The translations under genes were made by a program, and so were the position numbers. From NCBI GenBank assembly GCA_910592205.1, contig CAJVPJ010000957.1, positions 1 through 14,068 of the forward strand: a DNA stretch of 14,068 nucleotides, given 5' to 3'. The notes under the pieces were generated by a model. The model saw only the letters and a list, made by a program, of their open reading frames with translations. It ran no database searches and had not been told where the DNA came from. Position 1 is the stretch's first letter. Each line of letters begins with the position of its first letter. Origin of the DNA: Paraglomus occultum (lineage: Eukaryota > Glomeromycota > Glomeromycetes > Paraglomerales > Paraglomeraceae). Shown here piece by piece: positions 1 through 9,662 of this stretch.

Positions 1-76
1 TTAATAAGCACACGTTCTCATGTTACTTGTCACTGACTTGTGCCTGAAGGAAGTACATAGGATTGAGTAGTCATTT
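1..76. repeat. 76-bp dispersed repeat, copy 1
   Basis: The first 76 bases of the window are identical to 4795-4870 in the same orientation. Identity stops after base 76 here; on the left the window edge hides how far it extends. It lies beyond the 3' end of PRKRIP1 and is not visibly coding. See copy 2 for context. Confidence 0.9.
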
Positions 77-104
77 CCCTAGATTCTATTTCATCATAAT
101 CTAA

Positions 105-110
105 TTTATT
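105..110 (-). promoter_or_regulatory. Candidate poly(A) signal of PRKRIP1
   Basis: AATAAA on the minus strand, 27 bp beyond the PRKRIP1 stop codon. Position and sequence fit a poly(A) signal, but the 3' end is not otherwise shown. Confidence 0.45.
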
Positions 111-136
111 TCATCAATTCTATAATCGTTTTATTA

Positions 137-848
137 TTATGATGTATCGTGCTCATCTTTATCAGATGCATCTGCATCGCTTTCGGTTTTTTGTTTCTTC
201 TCACGGTCGTGCTTCTTTTGTTTACGTTTTTGTCTTTTTGCTCGTTTCTTTGCTGTCTTTTCCTCCTCGAGTTTTTTTAGTTCCAACATTCTGGTCTCAA
301 ACCCTCGTCTTTCGTCCTCCTAATTTTCACATAACGCTTTCAGTAGTTTGAAAAAAAAAAAAAGACTAGATAACAAACATTAAGGAAAAATTTGTTGATC
401 ATTAGCAATTACCTTTTTCGAGTCTTCTTCCATTATTTTTAGTCTCGTATATTCTCGTCGCCGATGTGCTCGGTAAACGTGGAATTCACCACTTCCGGCG
501 CCAGCACTCGATCCTAGGGAATTAATAAAATGTAAATGTAAATAATGACTTTTAAATGAAAAACCGAAATCGAAATTATTGTTGCTCTATCCGATCTGCT
601 AAAATGACATTATAGTCTTTCAGTTCTATAAACGGACCTTGCACATTGCGTACAATGTCTTTTGGGGCTTTTAGCTTCGGTTTATCCTGAATTTCCGGAA
701 TTACTATTGGTTTGTCACCACGCTGAAGCAACCTTTCCAATTGTTTTCGTTGTATTTCTGCAGGCGAGGGGTTGTGTCGATGTTTTGGTTTCTTGTTATC
801 TGAATCTGATACCGATTCTGTATCGCTTTTTGTTTTTACGGATGACAT
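137..848 (-). CDS. PRKRIP1: PRKRIP1 homologue, spliceosome-associated protein, 3 exons
   Basis: Exons on the minus strand are 848-638, 513-413 and 319-137, giving 164 aa. Introns are 124 bp (unusual donor GTCCGT, acceptor CTAG) and 93 bp (donor GTAATT, acceptor TTAG). The family signature [20 protein letters not shown] at residues 72-91 spans the first junction, with the preceding Gly codon split by it. Upstream are an acidic/Ser N-terminus and a [16 protein letters not shown] stretch (about 38-52); downstream is a long Lys/Arg-rich helix of the [19 protein letters not shown] type (about 122-140), expected to be coiled coil, and an acidic tail. Human PRKRIP1 is about 184 aa. Family knowledge: it binds double-stranded RNA, interacts with PKR in mammals, and is a late (C complex) spliceosome component in the nucleus. 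It is divergent from GET3. The start is the first Met of the open frame. The homology is clear; exon 1 ends at the only GT that restores the conserved motif. Confidence 0.93.
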
Positions 849-1129
849 TTTGACCGTTTTCCTTATTGTGAACAGGATAATAAACTCATTTATACGTCAT
901 TCGCCCTTGTTACCAGGTCACGTCTTTGTTTATTTTCTGTGCACCAAATTGTACCACTCAATTCTGACTATCCGAGGTGTGTTCGAATACGTTTTGGCCA
1001 GAAGTTTTGGTGTTCTACTAACAAAAGGTAACTACTAATTCCTCACGACGTGGCCCTCGGCATTTAGTTCTCACGTATTTTGATATATATTATCAAGTTC
1101 CAGCAGCCGAAGCACAACGATATTTAATA
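849..1129. promoter_or_regulatory. Divergent intergenic promoter region, PRKRIP1/GET3
   Basis: A 281-bp gap separates the two start codons and must hold both 5' UTRs and both promoters. It has an AT-rich TATATATTAT stretch at about 1083-1092, some 40 bp before the GET3 ATG. No further element could be named with confidence. Confidence 0.5.
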
Positions 1130-2865
1130 ATGGCTGAAGACGACGTTCCTGCCGCGGATAACGATTCTGTCGGATCCGAATCCTTTGAACCCCTCGAACC
1201 AACACTACAAAATGTAATCGATCAGACTTCACTGCATTGGATCTTTGTTGGTGGAAAGGGTGGTGTTGGTATGTTTTGATTTGTGTTTTTAATTCTAAAG
1301 AAAATGTGTCCCCGAAGATAGGGATACCCTTGCAACATTCCGATCTTTACTCGACTCTTTTTTCTGCTATGCTGAAAAGGTAAAACCACAACATCGTGTT
1401 CACTTGCCGTACAATTGGCCAAATCACGAGAGTCAGTGTTACTCATTTCGACTGACCCTGCCCACAATTTGAGTGATGCTTTCGGGCAGAAATTCAGTAA
1501 AGAAGCTACTCTAGTAAATGGATTTACTAATCTTTCTGCTATGGTAAATATGCTTGGGGTTGGGGAATGATGATTGTTTAACAAAAAGGTTGCGATATCG
1601 TTAGCAGAATTAATTTTTTCAATCCATGATTGGTTTTACTAAAAACGAGTCTTTTCATTTCCAGGAAATCGACCCAACCTCGTCTATTCAGGAAATGCTT
1701 GCTCAATGTATGAATATTTATCTGAAACAATATTTACAATACGCCAACCTCTGAAACATTACTGACTATCTCGTGTGCATGTTTTATTAAATGTACAAAG
1801 CTGATCAGTCTGGTGCTATGGGATCAATGATGCAAGATCTTGCGTTTGCGATCCCAGGTGTAGATGAAGCCATGGGATTTGCTGAAGTCATGAAGTAATT
1901 CATTTTACATTTATCTTTAATTATCCCGCACGTTTACTTTTTTCGCTTACATTCGATTACGTTTGCCATTGTTTATTAGACAAGTACAAACTATGGAATA
2001 CTCTGTGATTATATTCGATACGGCTCCAACTGGCCATACGTTACGGTTCTTGAGTTTTCCAAATGTTTTAGAAAAGGCTTTGGATAAGTTGTCAACTTTG
2101 AGCGGACGATTTGGTCCCATGTTCCAGCAAGTAAGGAAAAGATGGAGAACTGAATAGAGGAGAGTCGCAAAAGTTGACGGCAAAAGACCGAATGTATTGG
2201 ATTACTGAACATGACAAATTTAACTAGGTTTCTGGGATGATGGGATTGAATGCCAATCAAGAAGATCTTACTGTAAAACTTCAAGGCATGCGAGCGATCA
2301 TCACAGAAGTTAACAAGCAATTCAAGGATCCGGTAAGTTGGTTCAATGACAATAAATGATTGTACGTGCTATAACGTGCCCTTAACTATATACTATGTTT
2401 CTTATAATATTGTATATCTTTAGGACAAGACTACATTTATTTGTGTTTGCATATCCGAGTTTTTGTCTCTCTACGAAACGGAGCGCATGATTCAAGAGTT
2501 GACTACTTACGAGATCGATACACACAATATCGTAGTGAACCAATTGCTCTTTCCACGAAAAGGTGTCGTAATAATTTATGTTATGAATTTTTCATCAGTT
2601 GTCTCTTATTTCGCCGGCCATTAACAGTCTTTGTTGCTATCCAGGCTCCAACTGCGAACACTGTTTAGTTCGACATAAAATGCAACAGAAATATCTAGAG
2701 CAAATCTACGAGCTCTATGACGACTTCCATATTGTATTAATGCCATTGCTTACGAAAGAAATACGAGGCACACGGGATATTAACGAATTTTCCGAGATGC
2801 TTGTTAAGCCATTTGTGCCGCCTGTTTATCGAGAGGAAGATGAAAAACAATCGGAGAACTCTTAA
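1130..2865 (+). CDS. GET3: GET3/TRC40 tail-anchored protein targeting ATPase, 8 exons
   Basis: Exons are 1130-1268, 1380-1543, 1665-1707, 1801-1894, 1980-2130, 2228-2332, 2424-2562 and 2645-2865. They join in frame to 351 aa, the usual Get3 length, through GT-AG introns of 82-121 bp. Motifs: deviant Walker A GGKGGVGKTT (41-50, split by intron 1), switch [13 protein letters not shown] (70-81) with the catalytic Asp at 72, switch [12 protein letters not shown] (160-169), the [14 protein letters not shown] helix (about 134-147), and the zinc CxxC pair C282/C285 at the homodimer interface. Family role: a cytosolic ATP-dependent homodimer that takes tail-anchored membrane proteins from Get4/Get5 and delivers them to the Get1/Get2 receptor at the ER. 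The acidic N-terminus (1-30) is poorly conserved, as usual. The CxxC pair, the length and the eukaryotic gene structure separate it from bacterial ArsA. No residue expected for activity is missing. Confidence 0.97.
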
Positions 2866-4527
2866 GATGGCGTGAGATAGATCTGGAACAACAGATGAGT
2901 TAGATAGTATTTTTGATAAATTTATCTTTATTTTAGGATATTAGCATCTAAACTGTAATACAAATCAAGATAGCATCATGCATTTCAATTGACAACGTGA
3001 CAATTGGGACAAAAAAAAAAGTACTCACATCGATATGAATAATGTGTCGATGTTAATGTTTTATTTGCTCGCTGATTTATCACGTAGCGCCGCTATATAG
3101 CGCAGATGAAATTGATGAAATTAGCTACTTTGCCGTAATTCAAGGAACACTACACTACGGAATAATGGAATTATATTTATTTAATTTCCGCGAGGTAAAG
3201 AAACTAATTTGTAAAACGTGACAAAATATCATAAATGAATCTTTTCATCTGCCTGGTAAAACTGTCGGATCTCGAATGTGAATACTGAATGTAAATGGTG
3301 ATTCAGTCTTTCCACAACCTGACATGTTATAGTGAGACAGTTCAGTAGACGTAATGACTACAGACACGATCCTTTTAAATCCAATTGCCATCAAATTCGA
3401 AAACGTAAAATTGTCACTTTGTCAATAATACAGTAATAATAAAGCGATAAGTATAGCATTCTCGTGTTATATTCTTTGTTCTTTTACTACGCCTCGATTT
3501 ACATTAAATCCATTATGAAACCCAAGAATTACAGCACCATTTTAAAGAAAGTTCCAGGAGAGAAAAATTGCTCCCTATGTTTTTAAAATTAATGATACCT
3601 AAACACTCGGGAATATCAAAACGAAAAATAATAAACCATAAACGAAACTTAACTTATGATGAACCAAGAATGAAACGAAAAATAGAAGAAATGCAAGTAA
3701 ATTTAACGTAAAATCTTTCCACTAAAGCCTTTACTGATCGAGTGACCTATTAATGAACTCGTTCCTTATTGTTATGGTCTTGATGAAGGACTGTTCAAGT
3801 GCATTCGTTAAGCTTTAATTCGCTCTTTTCGACACAATTGTAATCAATGAGTCCAACAATCTAAAAAAAGTTCAAATTTTTCGTAAGCGTAAATTTTATT
3901 ATGTTGATTATGGAATGCGCGCACTCTTGAAAAATAAATACGTACGTAATACTAAAAGCACCAGAGTAAATTGCGTGGGAGGAAAACACTCGGACCCAAA
4001 GCTATTAATGAGTATAGCCTATTCTTGGTCACTCTAGTGCAAATTTAACATTTAACTCGTTTTCGTTATTATTAATATTAATATTATTATCACTATCACC
4101 TATCTTCGTGGTTTAGAAATTTCTTTCGTAAATAGTGGATGTCACGTTGGCCAATTTTTTGCTAGTATTAGATTTTTTTTCTTTAAAGTAATTTTCTGAT
4201 TTATTATACGAAGCTGATCTATGATAAAAGGATAATTCCGATCAATAATCCAAGAATAAATTCGCTTGTGGGAGCAACATTTTAAAACTATGAAGTCTGT
4301 CGGGTAAATTCTGCAAAACCGTTCGCGAAGCTCTTTCGTAAAATAGCTCAATTTCTATCGTTTTTTATAGCAATCCTTTTATTTGAGTCGCGATATTCGA
4401 ACTAGGCAAATTTCTGCGCATCGATTATCATTGGTCACATTCTGCATACAGGTTAATTATGAAAAGGCCTAGAAAGTTCCTAATAATACGTCATTAAACG
4501 ATCATCGTGCAGGGACTTTGCTGAAGA
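2866..4527. other. Intergenic, no gene seen
   Basis: About 1.66 kb of AT-rich sequence without an open frame resembling a known protein and without a credible tRNA. It holds a perfect 12-bp palindrome, CGCTATATAGCG, at 3091-3102 and ATT/TAA-rich low-complexity sequence around 4066-4092. Several AATAAA hexamers (for example 3438-3443 and 3628-3633) lie far from the GET3 stop, so the GET3 3' end is not placed. Confidence 0.6.
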
Positions 4528-4704
4528 ATGTCTGACACCGTTTTCACTGAAATTGCTCGTCTCCACCTTACTACTGAGGAAAAGACTGCCCTGCGGTTTT
4601 TTTCACTGGCCACAAGGATGAAAGGGAGGTAGCGTCGAAAGTCCTTAAAACCTGCCCTACAGACGACGAGAAAGTCGCGTATCTCAAGACTTTCTTGACT
4701 TCTG
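4528..4704 (+). pseudogene. Frameshifted ORF fragment of unknown family
   Basis: An ATG at 4528 opens 34 codons (MSDTVFTEIARLHLTTEEKT...) that end at TAG 4630-4632. Just after a run of seven T at about 4587-4593 another frame takes over with equally protein-like sequence (TGHKDEREVASKVLKTCPTD, then DEKVAYLKTFLTS). This second part ends at a good donor, GTAAGT at 4705. A one- or two-base indel in the T run would fuse the two parts. The stretch appears richer in G and C than its surroundings. I do not recognise the family. It may be the broken first exon of a gene continuing into the decayed region downstream, or a live gene with a sequence error. Confidence 0.4.
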
Positions 4705-4794
4705 GTAAGTGTATTACTGTTTATGAAGGAACTATGACTTTGTGACTCGGACGTTGGGGGCATAGAGCAGTGTGCATAGGGTAGAGTAGACTAA

Positions 4795-4870
4795 TTAATA
4801 AGCACACGTTCTCATGTTACTTGTCACTGACTTGTGCCTGAAGGAAGTACATAGGATTGAGTAGTCATTT
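4795..4870. repeat. 76-bp dispersed repeat, copy 2
   Basis: It is identical base for base to 1-76. It starts about 90 bp after the donor that ends the frameshifted ORF fragment at 4528-4704, and so would lie inside its intron or in sequence just downstream. Flanks diverge right after position 4870. Perfect identity over 76 bp in a decayed region points to a recent copying event or an uncollapsed assembly repeat. Confidence 0.9.
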
Positions 4871-5101
4871 CTCTACGAACAATTTGTCTGCATTCTCATT
4901 GTTGGGACAGTTTTCGTTTCCATCACATTTTATGTCAGCTCTTGATTTATCGACCAATTTTCTCTTCATTACAGCATTTAACAAGCCAAGATCAGTTTCG
5001 GTCGGAAATTCTATCACGTATACACTATATTGATCGAATACAACACACAAGGGTTTTGATGAACCCCTGCATGGACCGATTAAGATCACGGAAGCGAACA
5101 A
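4865..5101 (-). other. Unassigned minus-strand ORF, possible relic exon
   Basis: A 78-codon open frame (MFASVILIGPCRGSSKPL..., ending in a KCDGNENCPNNENADKLFVEK-like acidic stretch). It lies on the same strand as the LRR relic and just downstream of it in that orientation, so it could be a further fragment of that gene. An equally long plus-strand frame overlaps it, and I recognise neither protein, so support is weak. Confidence 0.2.
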
Positions 5102-5227
5102 TTAACTTTGAAAGAGAGGAAAAAAGTGGGTTTGCCGGTTTATCTGTGGAATATTTTCAAATCATTCGAAAGGGAAATGTGTCGTCTAACTATATGGTCG
5201 AGAATAACCTTTTATATGGAATATGAG

Positions 5228-5816
5228 GAAATCAGAGAGGAATTTGATTCTAGAGCTGTTGCTCCTGCATCTCCAATTGATTTTTCCGGAGATTCAAAGA
5301 AGTCAGAGAGGAATTTGATTCCAGAGCCTTTGCCAAAACTGTTGCTCCTGTATGGGGACGTCTTCGGCAATCTGTTATTTCGGCTCCGCGGTCCAGCCAT
5401 TTCTGTCAGAATTTACTAATTCCCACCAAGCCACTGTACTAATAAGCAAAACGTTCATCCGTTATGTTCGTGTGAACTTCCATACGAGACAAATTCCTAT
5501 TGGACGATTCTCCAACATAACCACTCTATGCAATTTGAGATTCAAAGAAGTCAGAGAGGAATTTGATTCTAGAGCATTTGCAAAGCTGTTGCTCCTGTAT
5601 CTCCAATTGATTTTTCCGGAGATTCAAAGAAGTCAGAGAGGAATTTGATTCTAGAGCATTTGCAAAGCTATTGCTCCTGTATCTCCAAATGAGTTTTCCG
5701 GAGATTCAAAGAAGTCAGAGAGGAATTTGATTCCAGAGCATTTGCAAAGCCGTTGCTCCTGTATCTCCAATTGATTTTTCTGAAGATTCAAAGAAATCAG
5801 AGAGGAATTTGATTCT
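5228..5816. repeat. 82-bp tandem repeat array, interrupted
   Basis: Copies of a unit beginning GATTCAAAGAAGTCAGAGAG start at 5291, 5539, 5621, 5703 and 5785 (the last one truncated). The last four are spaced exactly 82 bp. A first, partial unit precedes them, its TCAGAGAGG at 5232 being 71 bp before that of the next unit; it lacks 11 bp (the TTTGCAAAGC segment). Between about 5355 and 5537 unrelated sequence interrupts the array. Units differ by only a few substitutions. The unit is not a multiple of three, so it is not maintained as coding sequence. Confidence 0.9.
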
Positions 5817-5820
5817 ATGA
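5228..5820 (-). pseudogene. Decayed RNI-type leucine-rich-repeat gene fragment
   Basis: Read on the minus strand, each unit gives two blocks, IGDTGATAL and ANALESNSSLTSLNL. Together they match the 28-residue ribonuclease-inhibitor/NLRC3-type repeat LxxLxLxxNxIGDxGAxALAxAL. The blocks lie in different frames because the units are 82 bp rather than 84: one base is lost between the Asn-Gln and Ile-Gly-Asp codons, and one between Leu and Ala. No single frame crosses the array; 63 aa is the longest piece (5842-5651). Intact proteins of this type form curved scaffolds for protein binding. With no reading frame, start or splice pattern restoring it, I call it a pseudogene. The rest of the gene was not found. 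Confidence 0.65.
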
Positions 5821-5828
5821 TAGCCTGA

Positions 5829-6152
5829 TGGTCATGGGTCAAAGTATTTGTTGCCAGCCAAGCCTATTCAGGAAAGACCATGCTCAGCATGAAATTACAA
5901 GAACATTATCTACAGACAATTACAATGTTGTGTATATTAGTCTGGCAGCATTGGAGAACAATTCAGATGCATCACAGCTATTACTATGACAACTTTAATG
6001 AATTCTGAAAGTTGAAGATTGGTAGTTCTGGACAAGTATTAGTAACAGCAAACAGTCAATTAGGGATTATTGTGGATGAAATATTCCTTTTAGTCCGGAT
6101 TGTAACTATCCCAATCGAATCAATGCTTAAGTCATACCAAATAATCGGTTAA
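5829..6152 (+). pseudogene. Relic of a P-loop NTPase
   Basis: Plus-strand pieces in two frames resemble an ATPase core: VFVASQAYSGKTMLSMKLQE (from 5844, Walker A-like GKT), then after a frame change DNYNVVYISLAALENNSD (from 5915), then in the first frame again GIIVDEIFLL (about 6063-6092, Walker B-like hydrophobics followed by DE). Spacing and order fit the P-loop ATPases found in large Mucoromycota accessory families such as Crinkler-type proteins, but that placement is inference. Stops separate the pieces, and no start or splice sites join them. It abuts the LRR relic, which is on the opposite strand. Chance similarity cannot be excluded. Confidence 0.35.
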
Positions 6153-7206
6153 GGATTATAACCATCTCAATTGCATTCATGTCATCATTCGAGTGACAAC
6201 GAGTTTGCGATTGCGTCCTCATTGTAAGGGTTGGCTTGCGTAGTTAGGCTGAAGAATGTAAAATGTTTGCCTGTAATGTATCCCAGATCATGACGCATAT
6301 TTAGAAAAAATAAAGCAATTCAGAAATTGTCTAAAAATGAATTATTTAATATTAAGATATTTATTGTATTTTATACTTCTAATCATGAATAATTATCAAC
6401 TCAGTTTCTGTCCGTATAGTAATACGTAATGACTGGAATCTCACACTGCTCTTGACGTCTCATCTTGATCGTATTCTTTATGCCTTTAACGTCAAAATGC
6501 GGACGCGTTCGTAATTCTGTCTTTATGAAAAAAAATCAGTGACGTTCATGGTGACGGGTTTGGACGCTAAATTCCTAGAGTCAACACCAATCGTTCTCCC
6601 GCAATTGTTGGTTGACTCGACAGAGGATGTTGAGTCATTTACATTGTTCTTGGAAATATTCTGTGCTGTTTGGATGTTGAAGGTTCGGTCTTTCTCCAAT
6701 ACTACTTCCGATTAGGCTTTAACTACCTTCACGCGTCTTTTCAATCGAGAATTCAAAGAACAATAAAGTTGGTACAAATTTTCCACTAGGCTCAATGGTG
6801 GAATGTAAACGGCAAAGCGATAGAATCAAACATCCACCAAAAGCCATAAAGCTTCCCTTTGAGGGTTCTCGTTTCATCAAATTGTTATCGCTACTTATAT
6901 TTAGCTTTTTCTCTTTGAATTGGTTGTCACGAGTTTTTTCATCGCTGTGATTAACTTGCCCACAACGTATGCCGGAAGAAGTGTTCTAAAAATGAAATTT
7001 ACTATTGACCTCATTTGACTCGGATAGCCTACTACCAAAAGTCAAGAAAGGAAAAACCGAAATGTTTGTATAATTATAATATCGAATGGTTTAGGAAATA
7101 AAGGAATGAATAACAATGCACCCGATAATTAATATTGATTGCCATTCCCAAAACGGTAAACACGGGGGAGAAAAAAAGTTGGGCCCGACGTCTTTTCCTT
7201 GCCATT
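6153..7206. other. Intergenic, upstream of LCB1
   Basis: About 1.05 kb without a supported gene. A weak imperfect direct repeat, GGATTGTAACTATCCCAATC at 6096 versus GGATTATAACCATCTCAATT at 6152, lies at its left edge. The LCB1 promoter must lie here, but no TATA box stands out. An out-of-frame ATG at 7116 opens an ORF that overlaps the LCB1 start and would be an upstream ORF if transcription starts before it. Confidence 0.5.
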
Positions 7207-9550
7207 ATGGCTACTTCTTATCCAGCTCTCAACGAACTCTTTATATTCTTGAACGCCACCTTGACCCAGGCATCTATACATTACTCCAAGATTCCTGGTT
7301 CGACAATCTTGTTGAAATATGTGAAAAATTCTTATCAGAACGACCCATTTCGATCCTTGCTAGAACTATTCTTGGTGTTTTTTGCCCTAAAATATTTGTT
7401 TTCCAAGACATACCGCACAGACAATTTTGTTGAACTTACTGAGCAGGTAACGTAAGAGCTTTTCGTGTAGACAGGAATGACCATGTGTAATTCAATCGGC
7501 TCTCCAAACGCTCGTTTCGTTGCTGCAGGAAGTAGAAGAATTGGTAGATGAATGGCGACCGGAACCACTTGTTTCTTCATTGACCGAGTATCAGAAATGG
7601 GAATTGGATCAGACACCAACGATAATTGGGTATGCAATAATATTGCTTATAAACCGCTTATGATGCCAAGATTTAACATATGGCGTCTCGTTCCAAGTTC
7701 ACAAGGTCCAAAACCAAAGTTGGCGAACGGCAAGACACTGATTAATCTCGCTAGCTTTGACTTTTTGGGTTTCTCAACAAATGATAGCATTAAGGTGAGG
7801 ACGTGTTAAGGTGCTGTATAGTCAAAATATTGCATATTTAATTATGCGATTAATAATCAAGTCATTTATCGGTGTGTCGTAATAGGAAAAAGCAATAGAG
7901 ACACTTCGCTCTTATGGTGTTGGATCATGTGGCCCACCCGGTTTCTATGGCACTCTTGGTAATTAGCCTGCAGTCATTTTATTTGCTGATTCAAAAGTGT
8001 CTACGTCTCTCTTACCTGCATATCCATCGTAATTCTAGACGTTCATATGAAATTTGAACGGGATATATCTGAATTCCTTGGGACGGAGGATGCTATTATC
8101 TATTCTCAAAGCTTTTCGACTATTTCGTCGGCTATTCCTTCATTTTGTAAGAGGGGTGATATAATTGTCGCGCAAGTATTCTTATGTCTTGGATTATCGG
8201 ATCACTCGCGTATTTGTGTGATGAATAATAACAATCCGAGACAACTTGTTCACAATTAATAGTGATAAAGGATGTAATCTTGCGATTCAGAAGGGGGTAC
8301 AGATTTCTCGTTCTACTGTCAAATGGTACAATCATAATGATATGGAAGACCTCGAAAGAGTTCTCAAAGAAATACAGGACAATGCTAAAGTGAGTATTCA
8401 CTATATGTAGATCGAGTCTGAGATAAAGATTAACAAGCTGATTATTACTTTGACTTTTGAACACAGAACAGACGGTTGACTCGAAGGTTTATAGTAACAG
8501 AGGGAATATCAGAGTATTACGGTGACATAGCGCCACTCCATAAACTTGTGAGCATTGGCTTATCGTAAATGCATTATGTATGAGACTTGGTATATTCGGT
8601 ACGATAAATTATGTGTTACATATTCAGATTGAATTGAAGAAGAAATACAAATACCGCTTGATTCTAGACGAGAGCTTATCAATCGGAACACTGGGCCGTC
8701 GAGGCGCAGGGCTGACCGACTATTTTAATATTAATGTAAGTATAAGAAATTGATTGAGTGACATCATAAAATGATTTTTTAACGAATCCCCATTCTCTTG
8801 ACGTTAGTCGAAAGAAGTAGATATGATTGTAGGTTCAATGTGTAATGCTCTCTCTGCTGCCGGAGGGTTCTGCGCTGGATCGTGTGAGATAACAGAACAT
8901 CAGGTACGCCTAAATGATAAAGTAACCATGTATGTTACTTACTGTAAAAACAATTATTCAACCAACGTCTCGCTACCATATTTTCAGCGTATCTCTGGGT
9001 TAGCATATTGTTACTCAGCTTCCCTTCCAGCAATGCTTGCAGTCAGTGCGACAGAGTCTCTGTCAATTCTTTCGCAAAATCCGCAGCTTCTTGTCAATCT
9101 CAATGAAAACGTCGGAGCACTAAAGAATGTCTTGGAGAATGTCAAATATATTATTTTGGACGGGGACAAAGACTCTCCCGTAATCCATATAAGATTAAGA
9201 CAAGATGTAGTAAATATTGCTGACGTTGAAGGAAAAGAGAGAGCCTTGCAGGAAATTGTTGACGAGGTAATACATTAAGGATGATTATGCTTGCGAGTTT
9301 GCGGACTACACATACAAATTCATTACGACATTGAGCTCAATTGGACTAATGGAATTTTTCCTCTTCTAAGGCGATGAATAACGGTATTCTACTCGCTCGC
9401 GCCAAGTATGTTAGATTACAAGAACTCTTTTACGTCGAACCAAGCATCCGCATTTGTGTTTCCGCTTTCTTTACTAGGAAAGATATTGATAAAGCAGCAG
9501 CTGGAATCAAAAATGCTATTGTTAAAGTTTTTAAGAACAGATCAAAGTAG
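7207..9550 (+). CDS. LCB1: Serine palmitoyltransferase subunit 1 (LCB1/SPTLC1), 11 exons
   Basis: Exons are 7207-7446, 7529-7629, 7698-7794, 7886-7958, 8039-8171, 8263-8389, 8467-8547, 8628-8735, 8808-8903, 8988-9266 and 9371-9550, joining to 504 aa. Human SPTLC1 has 473 and yeast Lcb1 558. Family role: with catalytic LCB2 it condenses serine and palmitoyl-CoA at the ER, the first step of sphingolipid synthesis. Seen: an N-terminal membrane segment (about 51-65, [15 protein letters not shown]), [28 protein letters not shown] (Cys161 matches the human Cys133 position), [19 protein letters not shown] and [10 protein letters not shown]. In the block where catalytic oxoamine synthases have the PLP lysine (TFSKALGS), this protein reads SMCNALSA with Asn333, typical of the non-catalytic subunit. 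The start is the first in-frame ATG. Intron 5 is GC-AG; the others are GT-AG. Confidence 0.97.
8172..8262 (+). other. GC-AG intron in LCB1
   Basis: The 91-bp intron begins GCAAGT and ends TTAATAG. It is placed by the protein: IIV, then an Ala codon split GC|T, then [17 protein letters not shown]. No GT near the boundary gives an open frame. GCAAGT is the usual form of the rare GC donors, with the rest of the donor matching consensus. Confidence 0.85.
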
Positions 9551-9656
9551 AATGAGTACAAAAGATTTTTTGAATAGATTTTAATATATTTGAATGTAAT
9601 TTAATTTACGGATCAGTAGGATTCGATGATTTTATTAGATGAACGTATCTTTCTCA

Positions 9657-9662
9657 AATAAA
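9657..9662 (+). promoter_or_regulatory. Candidate poly(A) signal of LCB1
   Basis: AATAAA 107 bp after the LCB1 stop, inside the 276-bp convergent gap between LCB1 and FCF2. Confidence 0.5.

Noticed and set aside
3091-3102. Perfect palindrome CGCTATATAGCG
   Set aside because: A single 12-bp palindrome with no partner site or neighbouring gene start is not enough to call an operator or element.
4390-4410. TTCGAAC reminiscent of a tRNA T-loop
   Set aside because: No matching acceptor, D-arm or anticodon stem could be found on either strand around it.
5212-5648. Plus-strand ORFs over the 82-bp repeats (FKEVREEFDSRAF-type peptides)
   Set aside because: The 82-bp unit shifts the frame at every copy and the peptide resembles nothing known, while the minus strand gives a clear LRR consensus. 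They are shadow frames.
7135-7206. Longer N-terminus for LCB1 from the upstream open frame
   Set aside because: There is no ATG in that frame before 7207; it would need a TTG start. The family N-terminus fits the Met at 7207.
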